From: Rhizobium sp. Q54
Lineage (GTDB): Bacteria > Pseudomonadota > Alphaproteobacteria > SMXS01
DNA: 49,652 nt
Assembly (NCBI GenBank): GCA_945907245.1
Contig: CAMDTB010000019.1
Location: forward strand, 1 to 49,652
Direction: 5' to 3'
In this document: positions 1 to 8,269 of the stretch, in pieces
Numbering within the stretch: position 1 is the stretch's first letter
Layout: each line of letters begins with the position of its first letter
The notes under the pieces: model-generated
Databases searched by the model: none
Told to the model about the DNA's origin: nothing
The model's input: the letters and a program-made list of their open reading frames with translations, nothing else
Made by a program: the position numbers and the translations under genes

Positions 1-737
1 GGCGGCTTCCTGTCCGAGCCGGGTGCGTCGACCAGCCGCTCGGGCGGCAACTCCGGCGGCAGGTCGGGCTCGCGCACCTCGGGCTCGGCCTGCTTTTCGG
101 GCACTGGCGCCATCGAGGCGGCCTGGCCGGCGATTCGCAGCATGGACGATTGGAGCGCGCGGGCGTTCTCCATCACCTGGTCGTCGTCGCGGGCTTCCCA
201 CATCACCGAGAAGTCGTAGATCAGCTTGCCGGCGAGATAGACCTGTCCGTATGGCATCACCGGCTGGCCCTGGATGGTCGCGCCGTACTGGCCGAGGGTG
301 TTGTTGGCGTAGTACTTGAACAGCTCCTTGTCGTAGATCGCGCGGCCATCGGAAGACGCGACCATCACGTCCAGCAGGCGCACCTCCACATTGGGCAGCT
401 TGCTCGACAGGTAGTAGAGGATGCGGCGCAGGATGGCCTGCTGGTAGTTCGAGTACCGGCCGCCGTCATAGTAGAAGTTCACCACGAGCAGCGCCCGGTC
501 CGAATCGTTGATGGCCGTCGCCACGTCAAGGAACGGCATCTCCATCTGGGTGGAACGGTCCATCCGGAAGTAGAAATAGGGCGACCGCCACTGGCCGTAG
601 TCGTCGATGCTGCCGCCGATGCGCGGGACATCGGGCGCCTGCGACGGCACCGGGCCGCGCGGCTGGGCGGCCGCGGGCGACAGCGCGAGCATGCCTGCCA
701 CGCAGCCGGTCATGGTCGCCGTTAACATACGTTTCAT
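1..737 (-). CDS. Secreted protein of unknown function, 3' end outside window
   Basis: The frame opens at an ATG (complement of 735-737) and stays open for 245 residues to the left edge, so the C-terminus is missing. The first about 25 residues look like a signal peptide: MKRM start, hydrophobic stretch, cleavage-like AAAQP. A Met-Thr-Gly-Cys inside the leader is a poor lipobox, so a soluble or surface periplasmic protein is more likely than a lipoprotein. The middle is rich in aromatic residues (YFYF, YYDGGRY, RRILYYLSS). The visible C-terminal part is rich in Pro and Glu, which suggests an unstructured linker. It lies 75 bp downstream of the lyase gene on the same strand. I do not recognise the family and assign no function. 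Confidence 0.75.
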   Translation of the reverse strand, partial: MKRMLTATMTGCVAGMLALSPAAAQPRGPVPSQAPDVPRIGGSIDDYGQWRSPYFYFRMDRSTQMEMPFLDVATAINDSDRALLVVNFYYDGGRYSNYQQAILRRILYYLSSKLPNVEVRLLDVMVASSDGRAIYDKELFKYYANNTLGQYGATIQGQPVMPYGQVYLAGKLIYDFSVMWEARDDDQVMENARALQSSMLRIAGQAASMAPVPEKQAEPEVREPDLPPELPPERLVDAPGSDRKP

Positions 738-812
738 GGAAGCCCCGATTCCACGCTGAGCCCTGTGCATGTTCTCGTACGCCCTAGCGCGCGATGCAAG
801 AGGCGCGGTGGG

Positions 813-1736
813 TCAAACCCCTGTAGGGACGGGGAAACCGCCCGCATGGCTGACCGCGCTGGGCGCCCGGCGTCCCAGGATACCTTCGAGCCATGCCGCG
901 CCGGCGACCAGCGCGTCGAGGTCGAGGCCGGTGACGACGCCGCTGCGCTCCAGCATGTAGACCACATCCTCCGTGGCCACGTTGCCGGTGGCGTTGGGCG
1001 CGAACGGGCAGCCCCCCAGTCCGGCCATGCTGGCGTCGATGGTGTCGACCCCGGCCTGCCACGCCGCCCAGGCGTTGGCGACGCCGGTATGCCGCGTGTC
1101 GTGGAAATGCACCCGGGTCGGGATATGGGGAATCTCTTCCCTCAGCCGCCCGAGCAGGTCGCTGACCTGCGGCGGGATGCCGACGCCGATCGTATCCGCG
1201 AGGCCGATCTCGGCCGGCTCGCCCTCGGCCAGCCGCTTGGCGATTTCGATGACGTGCTTCGGATCCACCTCGCCCTCGAACGGACAGCCGAAGGCGACCG
1301 CGATGGTCGCCTGGGCGCTGATGCCGTCCTGCTTCGCCAGCCTGAGGATATCGAGGCCTTCGCGCACGGAGTCGGCGGATGTCTGGCCCTGGTTGCGTTG
1401 GCCGAACGTATCGGTGGCGACGGCGACGAAGCCGACCTGGTCGACGCCGCGCCGGTTGCCCTCGCGGGTCGCCAACGCCCGCAGGTAGCCGCGCTTGTTC
1501 AGCACCAGGCCGATATACTGCACGGCCCCGTTGTCGGGCAGGCCGGCGACGACGGCCTCGGCGTCGGCCATCCGCGGCACCTTGCCCGGATGGACGAAGC
1601 TCGCCACCTCGATGCGCCTGGCGCCGGCGGCGATGGCACGGCCGATCAGTTCCAGTTTCTGCGCGGTCGAGAACACGACGGACTCGTTCTGCAGTCCGTC
1701 GCGCGGGCTCACTTCGAGGATGGTGACCTGGCGCAT
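813..1736 (-). CDS. mvaB: Hydroxymethylglutaryl-CoA lyase family protein
   Basis: A 307-residue TIM-barrel lyase, the normal length for this family. Members cleave HMG-CoA to acetoacetate and acetyl-CoA, the last step of leucine breakdown. Relatives act on citramalyl-CoA or similar 3-hydroxy-3-methyl acyl-CoAs. Visible active-site elements are PRDGLQNE at residues 11-18 (catalytic Arg12, metal ligand Asp13), the metal-binding pair His210 and His212 in VHFHDT, the signature AGLGGCPF with catalytic Cys243, and Asn252. The gene is divergent from a class III CoA-transferase with a 56-bp gap. That pairing suggests the transferase activates an acid that this enzyme then cleaves. No other leucine-pathway genes are in the window, so the exact substrate is inferred only. 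Confidence 0.9.
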   Translation of the reverse strand: MRQVTILEVSPRDGLQNESVVFSTAQKLELIGRAIAAGARRIEVASFVHPGKVPRMADAEAVVAGLPDNGAVQYIGLVLNKRGYLRALATREGNRRGVDQVGFVAVATDTFGQRNQGQTSADSVREGLDILRLAKQDGISAQATIAVAFGCPFEGEVDPKHVIEIAKRLAEGEPAEIGLADTIGVGIPPQVSDLLGRLREEIPHIPTRVHFHDTRHTGVANAWAAWQAGVDTIDASMAGLGGCPFAPNATGNVATEDVVYMLERSGVVTGLDLDALVAGAAWLEGILGRRAPSAVSHAGGFPVPTGV

Positions 1737-1792
1737 GGTCTTATGTATATCGACCGGAAGGATCGGACGAAAGCGGTTAGAGGAGGCAATCC

Positions 1793-2986
1793 ATGGCGCC
1801 AGGCGACCCGTTCGGCGCGCTTCAGGGTCTGCGCGCGATCGAGCTCGGCCAGCTCATCGCCGGGCCGTTCTGCGGCCAGCTGATGGCCGATCACGGCGTC
1901 GAGGTGATCAAGGTCGAGCAGCCCGATGTGGGCGATCCCATGCGCGAATGGGGCCGCAACAAGCCGGTGTGGTGGTCGGTGATCGCCCGCAACAAGAAGT
2001 CGGTGACCCTGAACCTGCGGACGAAGGACGGACAGGACATTCTGCGCGAACTGGTCGCCAAGGCCGACTTCCTGATCGAGAACTTCCGCGCCGGCACGCT
2101 GGAAAAATGGGGCCTGGGCTACGAGGAACTGTCGAAGATCAATCCCGGCCTGATCATGATCCGGGTGTCCGGATATGGACAGACCGGTCCATATTCCCCG
2201 CGCGCGGGCTACGGCTCCATCGGCGAGGCCATGGGCGGCATGCGCAACCTGGCCGGCGATCCCAGCACGCCGCCGTCCCGCGTCGGCCTGTCGATCGGCG
2301 ACTCGCTGGCCGCCACCATGGCCTGCCTCGGCGCCATGATGGCGCTGCACCGGCGGCACCTCACTGGCCATGGCCAGGTGATCGACAGCGCCATCTACGA
2401 GGCGGTGCTGGCGATGATGGAATCGACCATTCCCGAATATACGGAGGCCAACTTCATCCGCGAGCGCACCGGCGCGGTGCTGCCCAACGTGTCGCCGTCC
2501 AACGTCTATCCGACCAGCGACGGCGACATCCTGATCGCCGCCAACCAGGACAGCGTGTTCGGCCGGCTGTGCGAGGCCATGGACAAGCCCGAGCTGGCCA
2601 CCGATCCGCGCTACGCCACCCACACGGCGCGCGGCAAGCACCAGCAGGAACTGGACGACCTGATCGGCGAGTGGACGAAGGATTTCCCGGCCAGGGAACT
2701 CGCCGACCTGATGGAAGCGAACGGCGTACCAGCGGGCAAGATCTACAAGGCGCCCGACATGATGGAGGACGAGCACTTCAAGGCGCGCGAGGCCCTCGTC
2801 CACCTGCCGCACCCGGACTTCGCCAACATCTGGATGCAGAACGCTTTCCCCCGGCTGTCGGAGACGCCCGGCAAGGTCGCCTGGGTCGGCGAACCGCTCG
2901 GCGCCCACAATGACGAGGTGTATGGCGGGTTGCTCGGGAAGTCCGAGGACGAGATCGCGGTGCTGAAGGAGCAGGGGACGATCTGA
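1793..2986 (+). CDS. CaiB/BaiF family (class III) CoA-transferase
   Basis: A 397-residue cytoplasmic CoA-transferase, family III (CaiB, formyl-CoA transferase, succinyl-CoA:citramalate transferase). The N-terminal fold opens with LRAIELGQLIAGPFCG and VIKVEQPDVGDPMR, both typical of the family. Asp170 in SIGDS sits where the family's aspartyl nucleophile is expected. The start is supported by a strong AGAGGAGG a few bases upstream of the ATG. It is divergent from the HMG-CoA-lyase-type gene and followed 11 bp later by the GFA-family gene, so those two are probably co-transcribed. The acid substrate and CoA donor cannot be read from the sequence. Confidence 0.9.
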   Translation: MAPGDPFGALQGLRAIELGQLIAGPFCGQLMADHGVEVIKVEQPDVGDPMREWGRNKPVWWSVIARNKKSVTLNLRTKDGQDILRELVAKADFLIENFRAGTLEKWGLGYEELSKINPGLIMIRVSGYGQTGPYSPRAGYGSIGEAMGGMRNLAGDPSTPPSRVGLSIGDSLAATMACLGAMMALHRRHLTGHGQVIDSAIYEAVLAMMESTIPEYTEANFIRERTGAVLPNVSPSNVYPTSDGDILIAANQDSVFGRLCEAMDKPELATDPRYATHTARGKHQQELDDLIGEWTKDFPARELADLMEANGVPAGKIYKAPDMMEDEHFKAREALVHLPHPDFANIWMQNAFPRLSETPGKVAWVGEPLGAHNDEVYGGLLGKSEDEIAVLKEQGTI

Positions 2987-2997
2987 GGAGAGGTGCC

Positions 2998-3391
2998 ATG
3001 TCTCAACCCATCACAGGCGGCTGCCTCTGCGGCGCCTGCCCGCTACGAAACCACCGCCGAGCCGCTCAACATCCGTGTCTGTCACTGCCATGTCTGCCAG
3101 AAGGTGACCGGCGCCGCGTTCTATGCCCGGGTCATGGTGTTTCTCGACCGGGTAAGCATCACCGGTCCGGTCGGCTGGCATCCTTCGTCGCCAAGGCTTC
3201 GGCGCGGCTTCTGCCCGAGTTGCGGCACCACCCTGTTCTCCGAGCGGCAGAGCTCCAACCGGATCGGCCTGGCCATGGGAAGTCTGGAAGATCCCGGCCG
3301 TTTCCAGCCGACAGAACACATCTGGGTGTCGTCGAAACAGGCCTGGATCGTGCTGGCCGATGGACTGCCGCAGCATGCGGAAAATCCGTAA
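2998..3391 (+). pseudogene. GFA (CENP-V/glutathione-dependent formaldehyde-activating) family protein, single-base frameshift
   Basis: The ATG at 2998, behind GAGGAGAGG, opens the frame MSQPITGGCLCGA, the usual N-terminus of GFA-fold zinc proteins. The rest of the family (RYETTAEPLNIRVCHC, TGAAFYARV, GPVGWHPSSPRL, FCPSCGTTLFSE) continues in another frame from about 3038 to a stop at 3389-3391. Removing one base near 3037 joins both parts into a normal protein of about 130 residues. All zinc-ligand clusters (CLC, CHCHVC, CPSC) are present, which argues for a sequencing error or a very recent mutation. As written, translation from 2998 would become an unrelated frame. The family contains many proteins not tested for formaldehyde metabolism, so function is uncertain. 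Confidence 0.8.
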
Positions 3392-3560
3392 AGGCCGCTA
3401 CACGGCCAGCGTTCATGGTTGGCGCGGGGAATCCATGGTTGACGCCCGCCTTGCCTCCACCGCCGATTGCGTCCCTTCCGCTCCCGCGTGATACTTGCCC
3501 TGTCCGGTTCCGGCGCGGGCATTCTCCGCGCGCTGGTTGACCGGCACGGGGAGGGCGTGT

Positions 3561-4856
3561 ATGGCGGCCGGTGGTCCAGCGTTCGACTTCAATGCACTCA
3601 GTCATCCGGCGCGGGCATCGCTGTCGGAGGAGATGCATGTCCGCAAGTTTCCGCCGTTCGCGCCGCCGGCACGGCTGATGCAGATCGTCATGCTGTGCGG
3701 CGAGGGAACCTTTGCCGCCAGCCTGGAACAGGTGCGCGCCCTGTGCGCGCCGTTCGGCGTCGAGATGGCCGATGGGCGCAAATATTTCACCTGCCAGCTC
3801 GGGGGCCTGGGCTTCGCCTGGGAGCGGCACACGGAATTCGTCACCTATACTTTCATCGCTCCCGCGGGCGGCGCCGACCTTTTCGACACGGCGCCGTTCT
3901 CGGAGATTCCGCATGGTTGGCTGTCGGCACTGCCTGCCGAGGCGATCCGCGCGACCCTGATCACCGTTCTCGGCCAACAGGACGCATTGCCTGATGACGA
4001 GGCGCTGGAGCGGCATTTCGCCGCAAGCGATCTGGTGACCTGCGACGTGGGCGGTGGCATGGCGCGCATCTGGTCCGACTTCCGGCTCAAGCCGGAAGGC
4101 TTCGGTCGCCTGCTGGTGGCCGACCGCGGGCTGGCGGGCGGCGAGACCGCGCAACTGGTGCAACGGCTGCAGGAGCTGGGCAACTACCGCAACATGGCGC
4201 TGCTCGGCCTGCCCATCGCCCAGCGGCTGACCCCCGAGGTGTCGCGGCTGGAGCAGCGGCTGGCGGCGCTCACTGCCGCCGTCTCGGGCCAGCAAAGCAC
4301 CGATGACGCTCTGCTGGAGGAGCTGTCCTACCTCAGCGCCGAACTGGCGCGGCTGATGGCCGAGACGCGCTACCGGATGAGCGCCTCGCGGGCCTATGCC
4401 CAGCTCTGCCATGACCGCGTCGAGGAACTGGACGTCGTCGCGGTGCGCGGCTTCCAAACCCTGATCGACTTCACCGAGCGGCGGCTGACGCCGGCCCTGC
4501 GCACCTGCGAATCCTTCTCCGCCCGGCTGGAGGACCTGTCGCAGCGGGCGGCCTGGACCAGCTCGCTGCTGACCACGCGGGTCGACACGGCGCTGAGCCG
4601 GCAGAACCGCGACCTGCTGGCATCCATGAACCGCCGGTCCGACCTGCAGCTCCGGCTGCAGCAGACCGTCGAGGGCCTGTCGGTGGTGGCGATCAGCTAC
4701 TACGCCATCGGCCTCGTGGGCTATGTGGTGAAGTCGGTGCACGCCGAGTATTCGACGATCAAGCCGGAGATCGTCACCGGCGCGCTGGCCGTTCCCGTCG
4801 TACTGCTGGTCTGGTTCTTCATCTCGCGCCTGCGCCGCCGGCTGCACGGCGACTAG
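3561..4856 (+). CDS. DUF3422 family membrane-anchored protein
   Basis: A 431-residue protein of the uncharacterised DUF3422 family. Supporting motifs are the opening HPARASLSEEMHVRKFPP and the block FAWERHTEFVTYTF. A long, Leu/Glu/Arg-rich central section (about residues 200-350) is probably helical or coiled coil. Two hydrophobic segments near the C-terminus (around GLSVVAISYYAIGLVGYVV and IVTGALAVPVVLLVWFF) end in a basic RLRRRLHGD tail. I prefer the ATG at 3561 because GGGAGG lies just upstream. An earlier in-frame ATG at 3495 would add 22 non-family residues. It converges on the next gene with a 9-bp gap. No biochemical function is established. Confidence 0.88.
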   Translation: MAAGGPAFDFNALSHPARASLSEEMHVRKFPPFAPPARLMQIVMLCGEGTFAASLEQVRALCAPFGVEMADGRKYFTCQLGGLGFAWERHTEFVTYTFIAPAGGADLFDTAPFSEIPHGWLSALPAEAIRATLITVLGQQDALPDDEALERHFAASDLVTCDVGGGMARIWSDFRLKPEGFGRLLVADRGLAGGETAQLVQRLQELGNYRNMALLGLPIAQRLTPEVSRLEQRLAALTAAVSGQQSTDDALLEELSYLSAELARLMAETRYRMSASRAYAQLCHDRVEELDVVAVRGFQTLIDFTERRLTPALRTCESFSARLEDLSQRAAWTSSLLTTRVDTALSRQNRDLLASMNRRSDLQLRLQQTVEGLSVVAISYYAIGLVGYVVKSVHAEYSTIKPEIVTGALAVPVVLLVWFFISRLRRRLHGD

Positions 4857-4865
4857 GGCGTCCGC

Positions 4866-5162
4866 CTAATAGCCGCAGGACGTCCAGGCGACTCCGAGGC
4901 CGATGGCCACCATGACGAACAGGTTGATGACGGTGGAGATCGCGCCGATGGCGAGACGCGGCCAAAGCCTCCGCTCAGGGCCGCCAACCGCGCCGATGGC
5001 CGCGAAGGCCGGCGCCGCGAGGAGGCCCCAGGCCCCGGCATCGGTGCCACAGGAAAAGGTCATGCCCAGTCCCAACGCGAGCAATGCCGATGCCGCGGCG
5101 GGCAGGAACAGGCTGCGCATGGCGAAAGTGCCGGACTCGGCGCGCTCATGGTGAGGCTGCAT
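4866..5162 (-). CDS. Small membrane protein of unknown function
   Basis: A 98-residue hydrophobic protein with about three probable membrane helices: one near residues 16-38, one near 43-60, and one near 70-92 ending in TSCGY. The ATG at 5162 has AGGGGA upstream. A shorter form from the internal Met15 (MRSLFLPAA) would start directly with the first helix. It lies downstream of the dehydrogenase/reductase pair on the same strand with a 71-bp gap. I do not recognise a family. Amino-acid use (Ala, Gly, Leu rich, few charges) supports a real membrane protein rather than a chance frame. Confidence 0.65.
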   Translation of the reverse strand: MQPHHERAESGTFAMRSLFLPAAASALLALGLGMTFSCGTDAGAWGLLAAPAFAAIGAVGGPERRLWPRLAIGAISTVINLFVMVAIGLGVAWTSCGY

Positions 5163-5233
5163 GGGATGTCCCCTGGTTGCGCAGGCAGCATAGCATAGGT
5201 GGCCGTGCTACTTTTGCGCGTACGCAATTCTGT

Positions 5234-6310
5234 TCAGGCGGACCAGAGCCGGCCGGCCTCCGCGCACAGCGCTTCGGTAAATGCGCGGGTTCCCAGCGTC
5301 CCGCCCAGGTCGGCGGTCCGTGCCGCCGGATCGGCGATCAGCACATCGACGGCCGGTTCGATGACGGCGGCGGCGCGAACGTAATTCGCCAGGCCGTGCT
5401 TCCGGCCCAGCCAGCCGAGTAGCATGCCGGCCGACAGGATCAGCGACGCCGGGTTGGCCTTGTCTTGGCCGGCTATGTCGGGCGCCGAACCGTGCTGGGC
5501 CTGCGCCATGCAGTGGTTGTCCCCGGCGTTGATGGAGCCGGCGAGGCCCAGGCTGCCGGACAGCTCAGCGGCCTCGTCGGACAGGATGTCGCCATACATG
5601 TTGGTGGTCACGACCACGTCGAAGCGGGCGGCGTCGCGCACCATCATGGCGGTCATCGAGTCGACCAGCTGCTCGTCATAGGCGACGTCGGGAAATTGGG
5701 CCGCGACGGCGCGCACCTCGCGCAGGAACAGTCCGTCGGACACCCGCAGCACGTTGGCCTTGTGAACGGCGGTAACGTGCCGGCCACGCGCCATCGCCAG
5801 TTCGAAGGCCACGCGGGCGATGCGTTCGCAGGCCTGCGCGGTGATCTTGCGGACCGCCAGCGCCATGTCCGGCGTCGGCATGAACTCGCCCGGTCCCATG
5901 TGCATGGAACGGTCGGCGTAGAAGCCCTCGGTGTTCTCGCGCACGATCACCAGGTCCATGGGCGTTCGGCCCCAGAATTGCAGGCCGTCGCGGGAGCGGG
6001 CAGGCCGGATGTTGGCGTAGAGGTCGAGCGAGAGCCGCAGATCGCCCGACACGTTGATGCCGCCCTCGGCCTTCGGCGGATAGTCGTTGTGCGAGATCGG
6101 GCCGAGGATGATGCCGTCCGCCGCCATGGCCGCGTCCTTCGCCGCGTGCGGGAAGGTGGTGCCATCGCGCTCCAGCCTCTTCAGGCCGATGTCATGGCTC
6201 TCCCAGGTCAGGCCAAGCCCGAATTTCTCGTTCAGCAGCGCAAGCACGGCCAGCGTCGCGTCGCAGATCTCCGGGCCGATGCCGTCGCCGGGCAGGATGA
6301 CCAGATGCAT
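5234..6310 (-). CDS. Isocitrate/isopropylmalate dehydrogenase family protein
   Basis: A 358-residue NAD(P)-dependent beta-decarboxylating dehydrogenase; the family includes isopropylmalate, isocitrate and tartrate dehydrogenases. Visible motifs are PGDGIGPEI near the N-terminus, ENTEGFYADRS (substrate and cofactor loop), HKANVLRVSDG, and TTNMYGDILSDEAAELSGSLGLAGS with the metal-binding aspartates. The start at 6310 (MHLVILPGDGIG) has AGGAG upstream. The frame is open further upstream but that part overlaps the neighbouring reductase and is not family sequence. It follows the PRISE-like gene by 8 bp, so the two form an operon. No leuCD genes are nearby, which makes a catabolic role more likely than leucine synthesis. 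Confidence 0.88.
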   Translation of the reverse strand: MHLVILPGDGIGPEICDATLAVLALLNEKFGLGLTWESHDIGLKRLERDGTTFPHAAKDAAMAADGIILGPISHNDYPPKAEGGINVSGDLRLSLDLYANIRPARSRDGLQFWGRTPMDLVIVRENTEGFYADRSMHMGPGEFMPTPDMALAVRKITAQACERIARVAFELAMARGRHVTAVHKANVLRVSDGLFLREVRAVAAQFPDVAYDEQLVDSMTAMMVRDAARFDVVVTTNMYGDILSDEAAELSGSLGLAGSINAGDNHCMAQAQHGSAPDIAGQDKANPASLILSAGMLLGWLGRKHGLANYVRAAAVIEPAVDVLIADPAARTADLGGTLGTRAFTEALCAEAGRLWSA

Positions 6311-6318
6311 GGGAACTC

Positions 6319-7407
6319 CTACAGCGGCGGCAGGATTTTCAGGGCGCGCAGCCGGTCGAACCAGTGGGCGACCATGTCCTCGGTGTCGATGCAGTCGTGG
6401 AAGCCCAGCCGGCGTGCCTTGATGGTGCTGACGATGGCGGGCGGCGGCGCGCGCTCGCGGCCGGTGGCGCCGATGCCATCGACGTAGTGGAAGGAGTCGC
6501 CGACCAGCTCGCGGATGGAGTAGGGGCGCAGGCCGTGGCGCGTCACGAGGTCCTGCCAGACGGCCTCGTATTTCGGCATCTCCTCGGCCATGAGCATGGG
6601 TTCGGGCCTGCCCTCGTCCATGCCGAAGCAGCGGGCGATGGCGGGCCAGACGCCTGGCCATGTGAACACGTCACCATTGGTCACGTTGAAGATTTCGTTG
6701 CCGGCCGCCGGTTCGGTCGCCGCCCAGGCCAGCATCTTCGCGACGATGCGCGCGTCGGCGGCTTCCATCACGCAGGGCGGGCCGCCCGGGTAGGACAACG
6801 GCAGGCCCAGTTCGCGGCGGATCGCGGCGTAGACGCCGATGGCGGCGATCGGGTTCATCGGCGCGCCGACGGCGTGGCCGAACACGATCTGCGGCCTGAC
6901 CACGGTCCAGCTCCAGGCCTTGCCCGGCTGGCGGTCGCGCAGGAAGTCCTCCTGCAGCCAGTAGAAGTTCTCGTGGTTGTCGCGCGGACGGTTTTCGCGC
7001 GCCGGCACCTCGATGGGCTTGAAGTGGGCGCCGTAGGCTTTCGTGCCCTGCAGGATCGACACGTGGCGCAGGCCTTTCGCCGCCCGTTCCAGCGGCTCGA
7101 ACAAATTGGCGAGCATGGCCAGGTTGGTCTCCATCTGGTCGCGCTCGCGCCAGCCGGCGAACAGGCCCGGCTTCTCGTAGAGCGCGGCGAAGACCAGATG
7201 GGTGACATCGTCCATGGCGCCGAACACGGCCTCGCAGGCGGCGCGGTCCGTCAGGTCGACGGAGATCAGCTCGGCCTTCGCATCAAGATCGTCCGGAACG
7301 CGCCGCGACACGCCGGCAACCTCCCAGCCGCGCGCCGAGAATTCCTCGGTCGCCGCGCGTCCCACCAAGCCGGTCGCGCCGGCCACCAGCACCTTGTTCT
7401 TTGCCAT
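6319..7407 (-). CDS. PRISE-like SDR family reductase
   Basis: A 362-residue extended short-chain dehydrogenase. The Rossmann motif GATGLVG is at residues 10-16. The usual SDR YxxxK is replaced by the arrangement of progesterone 5-beta-reductase/iridoid synthase (PRISE) enzymes: Lys123 in LQGTKAYGAHF and Tyr149 in ENFYWLQEDFL. Such enzymes reduce activated C=C bonds of enones with NADPH; the substrate here is unknown. The start at 7407 (MAKNKVLVAG) is chosen for AAGGGAGAG upstream; a longer frame from 7449 lacks a ribosome site. It is translated just ahead of the dehydrogenase gene and is divergent from the SnoaL-like gene across 59 bp. Confidence 0.85.
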   Translation of the reverse strand: MAKNKVLVAGATGLVGRAATEEFSARGWEVAGVSRRVPDDLDAKAELISVDLTDRAACEAVFGAMDDVTHLVFAALYEKPGLFAGWRERDQMETNLAMLANLFEPLERAAKGLRHVSILQGTKAYGAHFKPIEVPARENRPRDNHENFYWLQEDFLRDRQPGKAWSWTVVRPQIVFGHAVGAPMNPIAAIGVYAAIRRELGLPLSYPGGPPCVMEAADARIVAKMLAWAATEPAAGNEIFNVTNGDVFTWPGVWPAIARCFGMDEGRPEPMLMAEEMPKYEAVWQDLVTRHGLRPYSIRELVGDSFHYVDGIGATGRERAPPPAIVSTIKARRLGFHDCIDTEDMVAHWFDRLRALKILPPL

Positions 7408-7466
7408 CTGGTCTCTCCCTTTGGATGCAATATAGTCGGGCCACATCAATCAAGGGGAGAGAACAT

Positions 7467-7967
7467 ATGGACGGTGACATCCAGAAGCTGATCGACGATT
7501 ACAAGATCCGCGCGCTGCTGGCCCGCTATACGCGCGGCGTCGACCGGGGCGACGCCGAGTTGGTCAGCTCGGTCTATCACGAGGAATCGACCGACGACCA
7601 CGGCGGCTACAAGGGCAACGGCAAGGCGTTCGGTCCCTACGTGACCGAGGCGCTGGCCGGACACACCGAAGCGACCTCGCACACGCTCAACCAGTCGATC
7701 ATCGACATCCACCACGATACCGCCAAGGCCGAAACCTGGTTCGTCGCCTATCACGTCCGCAAGGATGGTGACGCGACCTATCTCGACCGGTTCGGCGGCC
7801 GTTACCTGGACAAGCTCACCAAGCGCAATGGCGAGTGGCTGATCATCAAGCGGGTCGTCGTGCGCGACTGGAGCACCACCGCGAAGGTCGAGGGCTCCTA
7901 CTACAAGGCCGAGGACTTCGAGCCCGGCAAGCGCTCGAAGGAAGACCTGGCCTACACCCTGTCGTGA
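7467..7967 (+). CDS. SnoaL-like / NTF2-fold family protein
   Basis: A 166-residue NTF2-superfamily protein. The pattern IRALLARYTRGVDRGDAELV, HTLNQSIIDI, ETWFVAYHV, GRYLDKLTKRNGEWLIIKRVVVRDW is typical of SnoaL-like polyketide-cyclase and dehydratase-like families. These small alpha-plus-beta barrels bind hydrophobic ring compounds and act as isomerases, dehydratases or binding proteins. The ATG at 7467 follows AAGGGGAGAG. An in-frame upstream start at 7401 overlaps the divergent reductase and is rejected. Its TGA overlaps the GTG start of the next gene (GTGA), which indicates translational coupling. Being divergent from a PRISE-like enone reductase suggests, by context only, work on a cyclic or terpenoid substrate. 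Confidence 0.85.
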   Translation: MDGDIQKLIDDYKIRALLARYTRGVDRGDAELVSSVYHEESTDDHGGYKGNGKAFGPYVTEALAGHTEATSHTLNQSIIDIHHDTAKAETWFVAYHVRKDGDATYLDRFGGRYLDKLTKRNGEWLIIKRVVVRDWSTTAKVEGSYYKAEDFEPGKRSKEDLAYTLS

Positions 7968-8269
7968 CCGGACGGCGGCGGCGCATCCTGCTCGGGGTGC
8001 TCGCCGCCCTGGGCGTGGTCGTGGCGCTTGCCGCCTGGAAGCTGCCGCCGACGGCCCAGCTCGCCGTCGACGTCAGCGCCAAATGGGCCTGCCAGTGCCG
8101 CTACATCGACGGCGGCGACGACAGCTTCTGTGTCGCCGAGGATCCGCTGGGCTTCGGCGGCACGGATTTCCGGTTCGAGCCGGACAAGAGGCAGGTTACC
8201 GCGTCGATCCCGGGCCTCGCCAGCGCCACCGGCCGTTACGAGCCGGGCAGCGGCTGCATGGTGCACTGA
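7964..8269 (+). CDS. Small membrane-anchored protein with cysteine motif
   Basis: A 101-residue protein starting at GTG 7964, overlapping the stop of the SnoaL-like gene, and ending in TGATG that overlaps the start of the serine hydrolase. After a basic TGRRRR start comes one hydrophobic helix (ILLGVLAALGVVVALAAW). A compact presumably periplasmic domain follows with Cys residues in ACQCRYIDGG, SFCV and SGCMVH. These could form disulfides, since the N-in orientation follows from the arginines. I do not recognise a family. The two start-stop overlaps strongly suggest it is made in a fixed ratio with its neighbours. Confidence 0.7.
   Translation: MTGRRRRILLGVLAALGVVVALAAWKLPPTAQLAVDVSAKWACQCRYIDGGDDSFCVAEDPLGFGGTDFRFEPDKRQVTASIPGLASATGRYEPGSGCMVH

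Noticed and set aside
5214-5227. TTGCG..CGCAA short inverted repeat after the dehydrogenase gene
   Set aside because: Five-base arms occur often by chance, and no T-run of useful length follows on either strand.
6311-6661. N-terminal extension of the isocitrate/isopropylmalate-type dehydrogenase
   Set aside because: The upstream open part lies inside the PRISE-like gene in another frame. The family N-terminus starts at 6310 with its own ribosome site.
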